Assembly: GCF_048128805.1 (NCBI RefSeq) | Contig: NC_136005.1 | Location: forward strand, 16,340,260 to 16,404,259 | DNA: 64,000 nt | From: Centroberyx gerrardi | Taxonomy: Eukaryota > Chordata > Actinopteri > Beryciformes > Berycidae | Direction of reading: 5' to 3' | Shown here: positions 1 to 12,400 of the stretch, one piece after another | Layout: the number at the start of each line of letters is the position of its first letter | Numbering within the stretch: position 1 is the stretch's first letter | The notes under the pieces: generated by a model | Database searches by the model: none | Told to the model about the DNA's origin: nothing | What the model saw: the letters and a program-made list of their open reading frames with translations, nothing else | Made by a program: the position numbers and the translations under genes

Positions 1-1240
1 TGTTGAAAATGAAATACAGAAATATATCATTTAAGAAGTATTCAATCCCCTGTGTAAATACTTTGAAGCACCTCTGGCATCGATTACAGTTTAGAAACAT
101 CTCTATCAGCTTGGCATATTTTTTTGGGATTCTCTCCCGTTCTTCCTTGCAGATTTGCTCAAGCTTGGTCAAGTTGGATGGGGACCATCTGTGAACAAAA
201 AATTATTCAAGTCATCCCACAGATTTTCAATGGGATCCCAGTAGGGGGTTTGGCTGGGTCACTCAAGGACTTTCACATTGTTGTTCTGAAGCCACTCCAA
301 TGTTGATTTAACTTTATTCTTAGGGCCCTTTTCCTGTTTGAACAAAAGTCGTCATTTCAATCTAAAGTCTATGGCACTCTGAAGCAGGTTTCCCTCAAGA
401 ATTTGCCTCTTTTTGGCTCTATCTCTCTATTGTTACAAGTTTCCCAGTCTCTGAAAAGCACTCCCACAGCCTCACCACGCTTTACAGTAGGGAAGGCGTT
501 CAGTACAGTAGGTGATGAGCTGTTCCCGGTTTTCGCCAAACATAGCGCTTTGTATCACGGCTGAAGAGTTCAATTTTACTTTCATCACAGCAGCAAATCT
601 TTTGCCTTGTGCTTTCAGAGTCTTTCACATGCCTTTTTGCAAACTTCAGACATTGCTGTTGTGCCTCTTTTCCAGGAGTGGTTTCCCTCTGGCCACTCTG
701 CTGTGCAGCTTAGATCTATGAAGTGCTGCACTGACTGTTGTCCTTCCAGCGGAATCTCTCATCACAGCCATAAACTCTAGCTCTGTCAGATTGGTCCTTG
801 GGTTTTCTCTGACTGAGGACAAGCAGCTGTAGGAAGAGTAGTTCCACAGGTAGTTCCACATTTTTTCCATTTCCAGAAGGACTCTACTACTATGCTCTTG
901 TAAACTCTCAACGCTTTAGAAATTGTTTTATACTCAAATCTATGCCTCCTCCTGTTTTTTTACTAAATCATGGCAGGTCAATTCATTTGATCATTGGTGG
1001 ACTCAAACCAAGTCACTGAGGACATTCAAAGGAATGAAGATGTATCCTGACTCAATTCGGAGAGCAACTGCAAAGGGTTGAATACTTACTGACTCAAAAA
1101 TGTTCTACCTTTCATTTTTATTTAAAAAAATGTTAATGAAAACCTTTGACATTATGAGTTATTATGTGCAGATTAAATCCAATTTTTATCCATTTTTAAT
1201 CCAGGCTGTAACACCACATTATGGGGAAGAAGTCATGTTT
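1..1240 (-). mobile_element. Decayed Tc1-like DNA transposon, cut by window start
   Basis: Read on the minus strand, 1-350 gives recognisable but broken Tc1-like transposase: a WPSQTP-type motif followed by DPIENLWDDL, then RWSPSNLTKLEQICKEE and a short KKYAKLIE stretch near the C-terminus. Several stops and frame changes interrupt it, so it is inactive. The stretch from about 1070 to 1240 (GAATACTTACTGACTC, then TTATGGGG-like and AGGCTGTAACACCACA) resembles the internal and near-terminal sequence known from fish Tc1 elements, but in an order that suggests rearrangement. The left end lies outside the window and no clean terminal inverted repeat is visible, so exact borders are uncertain. It sits in the last intron of impact. 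Confidence 0.8.
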
Positions 1241-1696
1241 GACATTCTGCAGGCACTGTATGAATATGTAACGTATTTTGCAGGCTGGGTTCTGCATTTA
1301 ACAGGATTATCAGTAATGTTTGTTTTTTGTCTAAACAAGCTGTTGAGCGGTTGGGTGAGCTACAAGTTGGCAGACCGGATTATCAGTGCAAATATTAGCA
1401 GAAAATGTTTGATAGTAGTATTTTAGATTGCAATGTTTGGCTTGATGCAGTAATTGGAATACATTAAAACAGTACGGTGATTACCAATCAGTACATTGTA
1501 ATTTGCACATTTTAGTAAGGCAGGGAAACGCAGCAGGAAACCAGACAAAGGCGTCTGTCAAAATGGAGTCATGAGCTGTTGAAAGATAACATTCAAATGT
1601 TCAGCATGGAAAAAGCTTTTGCACCGTTAAGTAGAGTGCTAATGTTAGATAATCATTACCCTGATCGTGTTCTAATCTTCTTCTATTGTTTGACAG

Positions 1697-1756
1697 GATG
1701 AGGCTACCAAAACAGGAGGGAAGAACAAAAAGCCAAGGAACAAGAAGACCAAATGA
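1697..1756 (+). CDS. impact: impact, last coding exon (partial gene)
   Basis: An acceptor (TTTGACAG) at 1689-1696 is followed by a 20-codon lysine-rich open frame ending in TGA at 1754-1756: DEATKTGGKNKKPRNKKTK. This aligns with the C-terminal tail of human IMPACT (ESSKALGKNKKVRKDKKRNEH), sharing the GKNKK core. IMPACT is an RWD/UPF0029-domain protein that binds GCN1 and inhibits activation of the kinase GCN2, keeping translation going during amino acid stress. Only the tail is here; the RWD and UPF0029 domains are upstream of the window. A putative AATAAA signal lies near 1881. The call rests on a short low-complexity tail, but the neighbour (a histamine receptor, as in IMPACT-HRH4 of tetrapods) supports it strongly. 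Confidence 0.72.
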   Translation, partial: DEATKTGGKNKKPRNKKTK

Positions 1757-4318
1757 ATCTGAAAAAAAAAAAAAAATCTAATCAAACACATTTTGATGAT
1801 GCCACCTGCCAGTTTATTTCAGTAGAAGTCATTTTGAGCTGATTCACAGACATCTTAACAGGGTTGAACAGGGAATTCTTCTAATAAAAATGAATGAAGT
1901 CTATTTTCTGGCAATTAATGAACCGTCACATTATTTATCCCAAATACCCCTGAGAACCCCAGGGCTATTTCTAATCTCTTCTAGGATTTTTTTTAATGAA
2001 TTTATATTAGGAGCTGATCTCTTTCATCCTGTTTTAGACCCCTGAATTTTTACATTACTCCATTTGGTTTGAGAAGCTTTGATATGTTAATTGCCATGCA
2101 ATACACATGTTTTCATTAAAACAATGAAGCCTTGGGATGCATACAGAAAATCTGACTTTTACTGTTTGTTTCCTTCTTTGTTTATAGGCTAGTTGGTGTC
2201 TCACACTGGCATTATCCATTCAGGTTTATTAAAAAAAATGAGAACATAATCTTTACATACTTAAAAAGCTGAGTTTGTCCATGATAAGACAAAGACAGTC
2301 TTTAAATAGTAATTCTGTTTAAGTAGTAGTCCTGCTTTCCCACTGCTTTTTATGCACTCCTTATTCCTTGTAAATATTAATTCAGCCTTCAGCCAAAATC
2401 TGCATCCCAAATTCACAGACAATTTATTCAATGTTGCTCCCAAGAAATATGATCAAACATTGCTGCCCTGCCAATGTCTAATTTCGTTGAGTTTCATTGA
2501 CTCGCTCGCTCTCTCATACACACTTCACATGTATAGTCCCTTTTCCCCACTGCATTTGGCATCCACTTCAGTCCTGCTAAATATTCAGCTTTTCACAGTT
2601 GCCTCTTCCCTCTGAGCATTTACCTCTCGCCGTGGCTCCTGTGGGGTTTTGCCTCACCTCTCCGTTTTTGTGTCACTCAATCCCTTGAAAGACGTGGTCT
2701 GCATACTAACCGCTCTGGGCTTGGCTTTAGACAGCAGAGGATTGCTATCTAAAAATATCCTGTTCATCTGCACACTTGTCAGTTTGGCTTCCATTGCTGT
2801 CACTCGACCACTGTGATGGACAAAGTTGACTTTTATGTTGAGTGTTCAGTGTTGGGAGAACAAAAATGATGACATGATCCAGGAAGGACGTTTTACTAGA
2901 CTTGATAGACAGTAGGCAGTTTTTACTCCAGGCTCATATAAAATTACCTTCAAAATTTGAATTGTGGCCAATGCAGATGGCAGGCCAAGTGCCTAAAATC
3001 CTTGAGGTCCATCTCTGGACTTAAAGCTCCCCATTCATTTCAGCTATTGAGAATAATTACACCCCAATTCATTTAGCTGAGAGCCTCGTCCTTGACAAGC
3101 TGTCATCATGCTGAACTATCGTAGCCCCTAATCACTTCTTTTAGTGTCTTGTGGAGAACTCATGGAGCTAAATTCGTACTCAACACAGAGGAGCATAATT
3201 AGCCTACTTAAGAGACTTGAAATTTCTGTTGCATCCATGCAACTTCAGTTGGCTGTTGATTGTGACACATGAAGTAGGAAATACAAAAAAGATACAGGCA
3301 ACACAAAAGTTATAAAATGAAATGTGGTAAATTGTGCCGTCCACAGTGGGAGAGCTTCTCATTATGTGTAGGCTGGATCAAGTTAGAATAGGGCTTCAGT
3401 TTGGTTTTACGCTGCAGAATGTCAACAAACTTTTGTGTCTTTCGTTTGGATTCAAGTTACAGCAATAATCTCAGAATATAAAGCCAAAGTCTGCAATGAT
3501 GATTTTGAATAACTCAGTGATAGGCCACTGCTTCCATTCAGCATTCAATTAATATGCAGCCAGTATTCATGAGAATACTGTCAGGGCATTGATCAGGATG
3601 TTTTTCAGAGGCTGACAGACTTTGGTCATCAAGAAACCTTTTTGACACAAAAGCCAAGTTGCTGCAGCTTTGAATAGCCTTATCTGAAATAAAATAACAG
3701 AATACTAATAATGCAATACTAAAATACTGTTAGCACTGACACTTTCCATATTCCAACGACCGCTACAGGTTTCTGCCATAATCTCTTCCAATGGAAATAC
3801 TTAATTTGAATTTCATGGTGGGAGCACTTGCCTTTCATATGTTGATGAATAGTGAGATTAGTGAATCTGCTGTTTGTTTGGATAATCAGGTGAACAAGCC
3901 ATGCTGTGACATAGGTATTAGTTTAAGGAGAATCTTGGAAAAACAAAGGAAAAAAGGGATGGTAATGCCTCATTTATTCAGCCTTTTGTGAAGTGGATTT
4001 GTGTGAATCCAAAATGAGGAGTTTCACCTCAGCATCACATCACTGAACCAGAATTAGTTGTTAGTTTGTGTAAATCTCTAGTCCGCCTAAATGCGGAGAA
4101 CTGCGTCACTGCCGTGCAGGCATGTTGCGGTTCTAATCATGTCAAATCAGTGATCACCTTGTCTGCAGGCAGCGGCCAGCCTGCTGCACGCGCCTCTCCA
4201 CACTCCAGCTTTTGATCGACTGTCGGGCGGACAAAGGAGCAAAGCGTCAAGCAAGCAGAAATCACCACAGTGAGGCCGGAAGTCACTTTACCTTCAAAAT
4301 AAAAGCGTAAATACTTGC

Positions 4319-4386
<68 letters not shown>

Positions 4387-5163
4387 CCCCAATAAGAAAC
4401 AATTGCCCCACTGCTATAGCTTAAAATTGCTCTGTGCAGTTGCAGTGTTTCCTGAGTTTGCTGTCTTTTCAATGTCTTTTTTGTGTAAAGCACAAAAACT
4501 TACTTTTACTTACTTTCTAAAATGCACTCCTAAAAGATTGTGGACATCTTTTCAAGTTGTCTGGTAGGCTATAGCCCACGTTTTGTGTTTGATTCTTTAC
4601 CTGTTGCATTTTACATAGGCTATGCCTCCATGAATAATAGGCTAGTACATCCTGTGAAAAGGATATTTTGAGGAAAAACAATCGTATTTTAATACATTAC
4701 CGGTTCCTCCTTACATACATTCCTCAATGTTTTATTTGAACCCCCGAAAGACGTTGCAATATAATTTAATCAATAAGGGTTTTATTTTGGAAAATGTGAC
4801 CGGACGTTGTCTTTATGTTTTACTCTGTCTGTCTTGACAGTGGCGACAAAAGCAACGGTGCGCTCCGCGGTGACCGCACAGCAGCAGCGTTGTTAACCAA
4901 CTGGGTAACCGGAGAGGAGAGCGCGCACAAAGGATCTACAATCACTATTATCATCCAAACTTGTGTCTTTCCAGGTCACAGAATAGGCTATTCTGGGACA
5001 ATGGGAAATTTGGGGAAAGTGTCTTCATTTAATCATAGGTCTCCATTCATGTTTGACTCCTTGGTAATGTGGAAGGCAACGGCGGAGCGCGTGCCTCGAC
5101 TAGTTGGGTGTTTGTGCTTGTTGAATCCAAAAGGTCTATAATGATTTTGACATTAAACTAACT
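1757..5163. other. impact 3' UTR, then intergenic DNA and 5' flank of the histamine receptor gene
   Basis: An A-run and AATAAA near 1881 suggest the end of impact. The rest is AT-rich with no exon I can support. From about 4800 the sequence becomes richer in CpG (CGCTCCGCGGTGACCGC near 4860) and probably holds the receptor promoter and 5' UTR. The open frame at 4815-5141 has no recognisable domain. Confidence 0.5.
4323..4384 (+). repeat. (CT)n microsatellite, about 31 units
   Basis: Uninterrupted TC dinucleotides for about 62 bases, 780 bases upstream of the histamine receptor start. Long polypyrimidine-polypurine mirror repeats like this can form triplex (H-) DNA. Confidence 0.95.
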
Positions 5164-8100
5164 ATGGGCGCTCACATTCTGGAGTCCAACTCCAGCGGCA
5201 ACTTGACTCCTGCGGTGCACGAGGCTGGGACTGTCCTCCCGGGCTACCTGGTGGTGATCTTATCGGTCCTCATGGTGACTCTGGTTGTCGTTGTTGTGGC
5301 TGGAAACGCACTTGTCATCATGGCTTTTATTGTGGATAAATCCCTGAGAAATCAAAGCAACTACTTCTTCCTGAACCTTGCTATATCTGATTTTCTCGTG
5401 GGTGAGTTGGCACCTCTCTCTTTCTCTGTGTCTGCCTTGAAATTCGCTCAAATGGCCCTCAACAATCTTTTGTTCGTCCCTAATGAAAAAAAATCACCAA
5501 AATATAGGTGCTATTTTCATTCCCCTAATACAATCTTCCTATTTACTTGTGTCTGTGGTACTCAATAGTGAGTTCATGGTGACCTTATCGTCCTTTATGG
5601 TATTTTGTTTCGTTTTGTTTGGGTATTACTAAAGGATTTATCATGTTTATTTGCACAGCATCCTCTTAAAATTTATCATAGCATTATAACATTTATTTTT
5701 GTAAGGCATCCACCCGCTCCTCTCAGTGTGTCTCTCTTACTGCATCATTGGTTACATTGTACTCTCTAATGAAGCCACCAATGCTGGGTGCTCTTATTTC
5801 TAAAATGTCTTTCACCAGGAGAAAACACTGCAGGGATTGTCGGTAATGTGCAGCCAGCCACCAAAATCCATGAATTTATCCATTTAATTGATCCCAAATC
5901 TTACGTCAGACTGTCTGGAGGTGTTGAGAAGTGTGAATGTTGTTCTTATTTGACCTGTCTGCTGTGATATTGCGTTCTGGCATAGAGGGAGGTGTTGGTT
6001 GGGGCTAAGTCATCATCCAGTGCCTGTTCCAGGTGCCTTCTGCATCCCCGTGTACATCCCCTACAACCTGACAGGCCGGTGGATGCTGGGTAAGGGCCTC
6101 TGCAAGGTGTGGCTGATCATGGACTACCTGCTCTGCAGCGCCTCAGTCTTCAACATTGTCCTCATTAGTTATGACCGCTTCCTGTCAGTCACCAGAGCAG
6201 TAAGTAGTAGGCTGCAGAGATACTCATTATCACACACACACACACACACACACATGAACAGTTGGCATATGTAAAAGGGGCTAACACTACACCATTCAAT
6301 TCTGAAATGTGTTACTGCCCAGGAAGAGTTTGCCTCGTATCAGAAGCTCATTTGCATTCACTGCTTTATTCCCTTACAGAGGCGCCTGGCTTAGATCTAT
6401 CATTTTGCCTGATCAGTTTCAACACAGAGCTTGAACAATATGGCTAGTTGGTTGGTAAATATTTTGAATGCAAACAGTCACAGTTGCTGTCCACTCTGCT
6501 TATCAGTGACAGCAATACAGATGGAGGTGGTAAACAAATATAATTGAGAAAGAGGGTTCTCTAATCGGGACAAAAACAACCTCATCTTTACTGCTTCTGA
6601 GTTGTTGGCTCCATCAGTGTAGGACCAGCTAATACATTATTTAATAACTTTGTGTAATATTAACACAATGACTTTGTAGTATGGCCTGAATCATCCCATC
6701 AATTCAGCTTAATTCTGAGATTAAAAAAAAAAATATATATATATATATATTTAAAAGTCTCCCAGAGAACATGCTGTTTAGCTCAACTGGTGGTTGATTG
6801 GCATTAGTACTTACATTTTTGTATGTGGATAATGTTTATGGACTAGTATCCTGTCACATTTTTTACTTTAATAAAATTCTTAGCAGCCAACTTTTCAAAA
6901 AAGTAAACGATTTATTTAGCTGTATGTGGTGCGGAAGAGGATTAGGGTCACAGGTGAGAAATTTATTTGAGTTCTGAGATTAAAGAAAGTCAGAATTCTG
7001 AGAATAAAGTCAGAACTCAGAATTCTGACTTTAATCTCAGAACTCACATTTTTCACATGTGGCCCAAATCCTCTTCTGTAATATGGTAATGGCTGCATTT
7101 GGAGTCATATAACCCTTTTCTATAGTTTTGAATGATAATAATAATAATACAAATCTCAATAGTTTACTAGAATTGTAATCATATTGAATAAATATACTGT
7201 ATTAGCATACTTAGCCACAGCAACATTAAGTAAGCATAGTTGTGTTTCTCACAGCGAGTAACCCAACTATGGTGATTGAAGCGATATTCGTTGGTTTGAG
7301 GCAAGGAAAAAGAAATGAGAACAAAAAGAAAACAGACTAAGTGCTGCATAGAAAACCTAAAAGATAGAGTTTAAACTGAGAGGAAGTGAACTGCAAATGG
7401 AGCGAACGTGAAGAAAATGAGTGATGGGTGAAGACTGGGGAAGGAGAGGATCAGGAGAAAACAGATGTCTCCTTCACACTCTTGTGTTGCATCAGTGACT
7501 ATTGCTCTTAGCTTGAAACTCCCCTCCTTCCCCTGGCTTCACTGACACTCCATGGAGAAAAGGCCCCATAAGTGGGTTTTATTTACCACATCGCACTCTC
7601 CCAGCCGCACTCTCCATGGCCGTACAATACAAACAGTTTTGGTTCATTGTAATGAGCTGCTCAGAACAAAAGCCAGCATGTTTGTCAGCCAGTTGGAATG
7701 TGAACAGCCGTTAACTGTTTGAAATTTAACAAATATTATTTATTGCATGGCATATTTTATATCGCCTTTCACCTGTTTATGTCATTCGTTCGTCACGCAC
7801 AGTGCATCACTGCATCACTGCCAGTCACTCTTCTAATGTACTTTTGATGCAGGTTAAATACAGGGCTCAGCGAAACATGACCCGCCATGCTGTGACCAAG
7901 ATGGTGGCCGTGTGGGTGCTGGCCTTCCTCCTCTACGGCCCCGCCATCATCTTCTGGGAGACAATCATCGGCCAAAGCATCGTCCCGGCCAACGAGTGCT
8001 TCGCTGAGTTTTATTTCACCTGGTACTTCCTGCTAAGCGCTTCAACCTTTGAGTTCTTCTGCCCCTTTGTGTCGGTGGCCTTCTTCAACCTCAGCATCTA

Positions 8101-8710
8101 CCTGAACATCCACCGCAGGAACAAGAGCCGGGCCGCCTGCATGGAGGACGCCGCCGACACGCAGAGAGAAGCCAAGACGCACAGAGACGGCGGCGCCTGG
8201 TCCGTGTTTTTCGTTAAGACTCGCAAGGTGTCGTCCAGCGAGCCCACTGCTATTTCTGCAGTTATCGAGGATGATGACATTCTGTCCCCCTCTTCCTGCG
8301 GGGACCCCAACACCAGCCAGATCTTCATGCAGAGGAAGAAGTTCTCTCCTTGCCGGAAAGACTCCAGGCTTTTTCAGCCCACGGCCGCCTGCCTCGCACC
8401 TGGCCGCAGAACACAGGGATCTCGCCTCTCCCGTGACAAAAAGATTGCCAAATCTCTGGCCATTATTGTCTGCATTTTTGGGATTTGCTGGGCTCCTTAC
8501 ACGCTACTGATGATTATTCGCGCCGCCTGTAGTGGTAAATGTGTGGAGAACCACTGGTACGAGATTACATTCTGGCTTCTGTGGCTGAATTCTGCCATCA
8601 ACCCCTTCTTGTACCCTCTCTGCCACAGTAGCTTTCGAAGGGCTTTCGCTAAGATCCTGTGTCCTAAAAGACAATCAGTCCAACCTCAGATTGAGACTCA
8701 GTCTTGCTAG
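5164..8710 (+). CDS. hrh4: Histamine H3/H4-type receptor (class A GPCR), 3 exons
   Basis: Exons 5164-5401, 6033-6199 and 7853-8710 join in frame to 420 codons. The protein is a Gi/o-type class A amine receptor of the plasma membrane. N-terminus has N-glycosylation sequons (NSS, NLT). Visible landmarks: TM1-2 in exon 1; disulphide Cys103; amine-binding Asp110 in IMDYLLC (3.32); DRF at 127-129; Glu202 in TM5 (STFEFF), the second histamine contact in H3/H4 receptors; third loop of about 100 residues, shorter than in mammalian H3; CWAPYTLLMIIRAAC in TM6; NPFLYPL in TM7. Sequence is closest to mammalian H3 (ISYDRFLSVTRAV, WVLAFLLYGPAI). Exon structure matches both H3 and H4 genes. The position next to impact points to the HRH4 locus, so the symbol is by synteny; hrh3 or an H3-like paralogue remains possible. 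Family call is very sure, H3 versus H4 is not. Confidence 0.9.
6231..6254 (+). repeat. (CA)n microsatellite in intron 2 of the histamine receptor gene
   Basis: Twelve CA units starting about 30 bases after the exon 2 splice donor. Confidence 0.9.
6934..7076. mobile_element. Short foldback element (MITE-like) in intron 2 of the histamine receptor gene
   Basis: The left arm begins GAAGAGGATTAGGGTCACAG and the reverse complement of the right arm begins GAAGAGGATTTGGGCCACAT. Inside, units of TCTGAGATTAAAG and AGTCAGAATTCTGA are repeated directly and inverted, so most of the 143 bases can fold into one imperfect hairpin. No coding capacity. Family not recognised. Confidence 0.7.
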
Positions 8711-9399
8711 ATGGACTCAATTGCACTTTGATGTTTTATGAATGCAGTAACTATTGTTGGTCAAACACTGTAAAAATCCATCTACTGTTTTTCCATCAAA
8801 AATCCAGCTTTCGGAATAAGAATCAAGTTTGCATTAAAGTTGAATTAAAGTCAGGTCAGGATTTCACAACATATTTGACAGCAATACCACAACAAAACAA
8901 AGCGCAAGAAAGAAAACTGCATTTGTAACAGTCTTGTAACGTGGTAAATCAGTGGACTTTCATGCCACATGTAAAGGTGAATGTAGTTGCTGCTTCTTCG
9001 TTGACAGGCAGGCATGTTGTTACACCGGAGCGGGCCTCTAAGAGCAGGTGCCACTTTTTTCAAATGGCATACGTCTTCATTTCAAAATTTCTACTAGCCT
9101 TCACAGGCACTCTGTGCGAGTTAGACAGGACAGGAGTGACGCTTCCTTGCTGCTGAGTTCTTTACTTTCTGAAATCTGTGTAGTAATGGCTTTGGGCAGC
9201 CAGATAGGAGATAGGAGAGTATTACCATAATCTAGTCTGAGATCTTGCAAAAGAACTGCAGCACATTGAGTTGTTGAATTCTGGTCTATATGTCTGAATG
9301 AAGGCATAATGGAGTGGGACAAGGCAAGAAAACCTTTTAACTCCAATATGAGTCAAACTGACACGAGGGTTTGTGTGGTCTTAAATGGTTTTGTCAACT

Positions 9400-9495
9400 T
9401 TCATGACCTTAGGTACGTGCGGGTATGTGAAGACTTACTATTGCTACACCCAGTAAAGAAATGGAATAAAAACAAAAAAAATTCATGACCTTAGG
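9400..9495 (+). mobile_element. 68-base retroposed insert with 14-base target duplication
   Basis: TTCATGACCTTAGG occurs at 9400-9413 and again at 9482-9495. The 68 bases between end in GGAATAAAAACAAAAAAA, which looks like a polyadenylation signal followed by a poly(A) tail. This is the signature of LINE-mediated insertion of a heavily 5'-truncated transcript. The source transcript was not recognised. Confidence 0.75.
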
Positions 9496-12400
9496 GTGCA
9501 TGAAACCCATTCAGTACTCATCGTAGAATTTAAAAAATGCATTAGTGTCAACTTGAAAATAAGACCTTTTGCGTAATTCCTGAACAATGTATTTAGCGAG
9601 TACAAGCTTTTCATCATGCAGCAATAGGATGACAAATGTTGAGTATTTAAAGTTCAAAGCACCTAAATGAAAAAAAAGAGAAAAGCTATTCGTTTACTGA
9701 CTACTGAGTGCACTTTTATCACTGTTGATGTTTTTTAATCACTTTATCTTAAAAGTGGGAGCAGCGGAGCATTAATTGTATCCGAGTGCCAACACTGAAA
9801 ACGCACTCAATTTTAAGAGTAGTTTTTGTTGCTGTACAAAAATGTACAGCACTGTAACATGAGAGAAGCATTAAAATTTTTGTACAATAATGTCTGTGCC
9901 AAACTACGTCATTGTGTTCTTTTAGTGTGGTATCTCTTCAAAGATTTCATTGGTTTGTACTACAGAAACAACTACTTGACTACTTTGTATCTAGGCTATG
10001 AATGTGTGTGAGTGTAAGTGGCAAAAGTCCAAAGAAAGAATAAAAAGGAGACTGTCTGCAATCACGTAAACTTTGTAATTGTACATGTTAATACGACAAC
10101 TTCTAATACAGAGAGAGTTAAGTATTTTGAGACGGTTCAAGGTTTGTAATTGGTCGTGGTTCCTATGATAAGATAAGGAGATGAAAGATTTACATGTGTG
10201 GGTTGAGAGATGAGTGGGTGGAGTGGAACGTTACAGGAATGTGAATGGCACTACCTGGAGGTTCACTGACGTCTTTATATTTCTCCACCACATTCATTCA
10301 TCTCATTGTCTGTGTCATATACAGGCTAGCAAATCACTTTTGAACTCAGAAAAACTCCCATCAAATGTAAAGACTAAACCGAAAAATGTTAAAACCATTG
10401 AAACGCTGACACTGCTTTCAGATGCATTTAAGAAGGAGGAAGTCTCCGAGGAACAACAGAGTCATCACTGCAGTGCAAACAAGGAATTCTTGTTTTCAAG
10501 AATGTTGTCACGCTTTTATTATCTGATAACAAGCACAAGACAAACGAGAGACATGGCAGAAGTTTAGGGCTTTGACCTTTGTTACATATTTTCAGCATAG
10601 ACATGCTGAAAAAACGTCCGGAAAAGCATCCTTAGGGATTGAAGAACGCCAGGAAATAACAGTATTGCTTTGCCTGTGGGAATTATGTGGGACTTGTTAT
10701 TTGGGAGAAAAAACAGACCCTGAGAGATCCTTGGAGCAAACCACAAAACCATGGGACACAGAAAGCGACCAAATCCTAGTGTTGAGAGGAATGACATTGT
10801 AACTAGATGGTGATTTCTATCTGACCTTGTTTCAGTCAATAAATGGATCAACATGTGTTGAAGGTTAAGTTTTCTAATAATCCTACAGAACTGGAGATAT
10901 AAAGCATGTAGTATACATTTTTTAGAAGACAGGTGCACAGTCAAAGGTTCAAAAATGTGTAATTTTTAAGCCAAAAAAGGGACAGATGCATAAGATCAAT
11001 ATAGATCTTTACTTGAGCATTCAGTGATTTTGTTCAGCAGATGACTGTGTACAGATGTGTATGTGCATTGTTAGTAAAATCTCAGTAAAACTGTGGTAAG
11101 GTTCATCCTATTCATCATATTTTCTATCTCTAATTCTGTTTTTCTATTAAAACCCCATCCAGAAAAAACATCACTGTGGACAGAAAAAAAATCCACCACT
11201 TCACATCCTGCTTGTTATTTGAAATCAAAACATCACTCAAGGGAATTATTAAGCAATGTGTCTCAGCTGTATAACTTGTTAATATTGGCCAGTTGCTATT
11301 AAATCTCCCATGGTACAACCTGTGATTTTAAAACCTCAGATGTGCGGTGACACCTCCAGATTTTGTGGCTGTCCTCTTTGACATGGGCTCATTAGGATAA
11401 ATACATCTTTGTTGTTACACATTAACCCCATTTAATACTGCCGGCTGACAACGGCTTTAATGCACTGGTTAGGTGTGGATGCAGACGTTAGTTGAAAACA
11501 AAAACGCTTTCCCTAAACAGACCCAACAATTTGAGTCATTTGTGACAAGACTTTCACACATGCTTCTCAGAATCTAGCAGTTAGAATGGAAATAAACCTC
11601 GGAGTCAAGCAGTACGAGTGGCTTTTTTTCAGAATGGGTGACAAAGTCAATTTGGAGGCATTTTTGAAAAGGTCAGCAGAGGATGAGATGAATAGACTGT
11701 GGTTTAGGTGACCCGCACAAAGACACAGGTGGACTTGCAAATTGAAAACAAATTGCTCAGTGCTAGTATTGACATTGTTTCTGTGAACTGCAGGAGACCA
11801 AAGAACCAATATTCACTGCCTTTCAAAAAGAAAATTGCTAGTGGTTCACATCCTTCTGGTTTGCATTTGGATTTCTCTGGGATACAAATGCGATGATACA
11901 AATATAATTGTTATTGAACAAAACGTCTCCTTGTGAACACACAACACGTAAAAACAAAAAAACCCAGATGAGGTCCTTGAGGACGGGAGAGTGAATACAT
12001 ATAGAATTCTTGAATAGAGGTTTATGTCAGAGAGATGCTCAACTGCACATAGACTAAGTGCCTGTGACAAGATATGGCAGCATAAAGATAGCTGCCTCTT
12101 TCTGAACAATGTAACAAATGTGCTTGAAAGATGACAAGCCACATGCAGTCATGTCATTTGGAAAGGACAAGAGAAATATTACCCTTTTGTATTTCACTGG
12201 AAATGCTTTTTGAAAGCCCCACTCTCTACCTGCAGTACGGCACTCTGCTGAAATGTTATTGCCCACTGCTAGCTTTGTTTATATTGGAATTACTTCGACT
12301 GAAAGCATATTCTTCACACTCAAAACTGATAAACTGAGTTGTTGTTGAAAGAACTGGCAGTATGTAACAGCTGAAATTAAGTTTTATATGTATTCTGACA

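Noticed and set aside
1100-1426. Plus-strand frame of 108 codons
   Set aside because: Its first part overlaps Tc1-like terminal sequence and the rest has no recognisable domain or splice context.
4137-4493. Minus-strand frame of 118 codons upstream of the histamine receptor
   Set aside because: Its middle is an Arg-Glu repeat, which is simply the translated CT microsatellite.
10214-12142. Several overlapping frames of 60-120 codons on both strands
   Set aside because: No domain, no consistent splice sites and ordinary AT-rich composition; chance frames.
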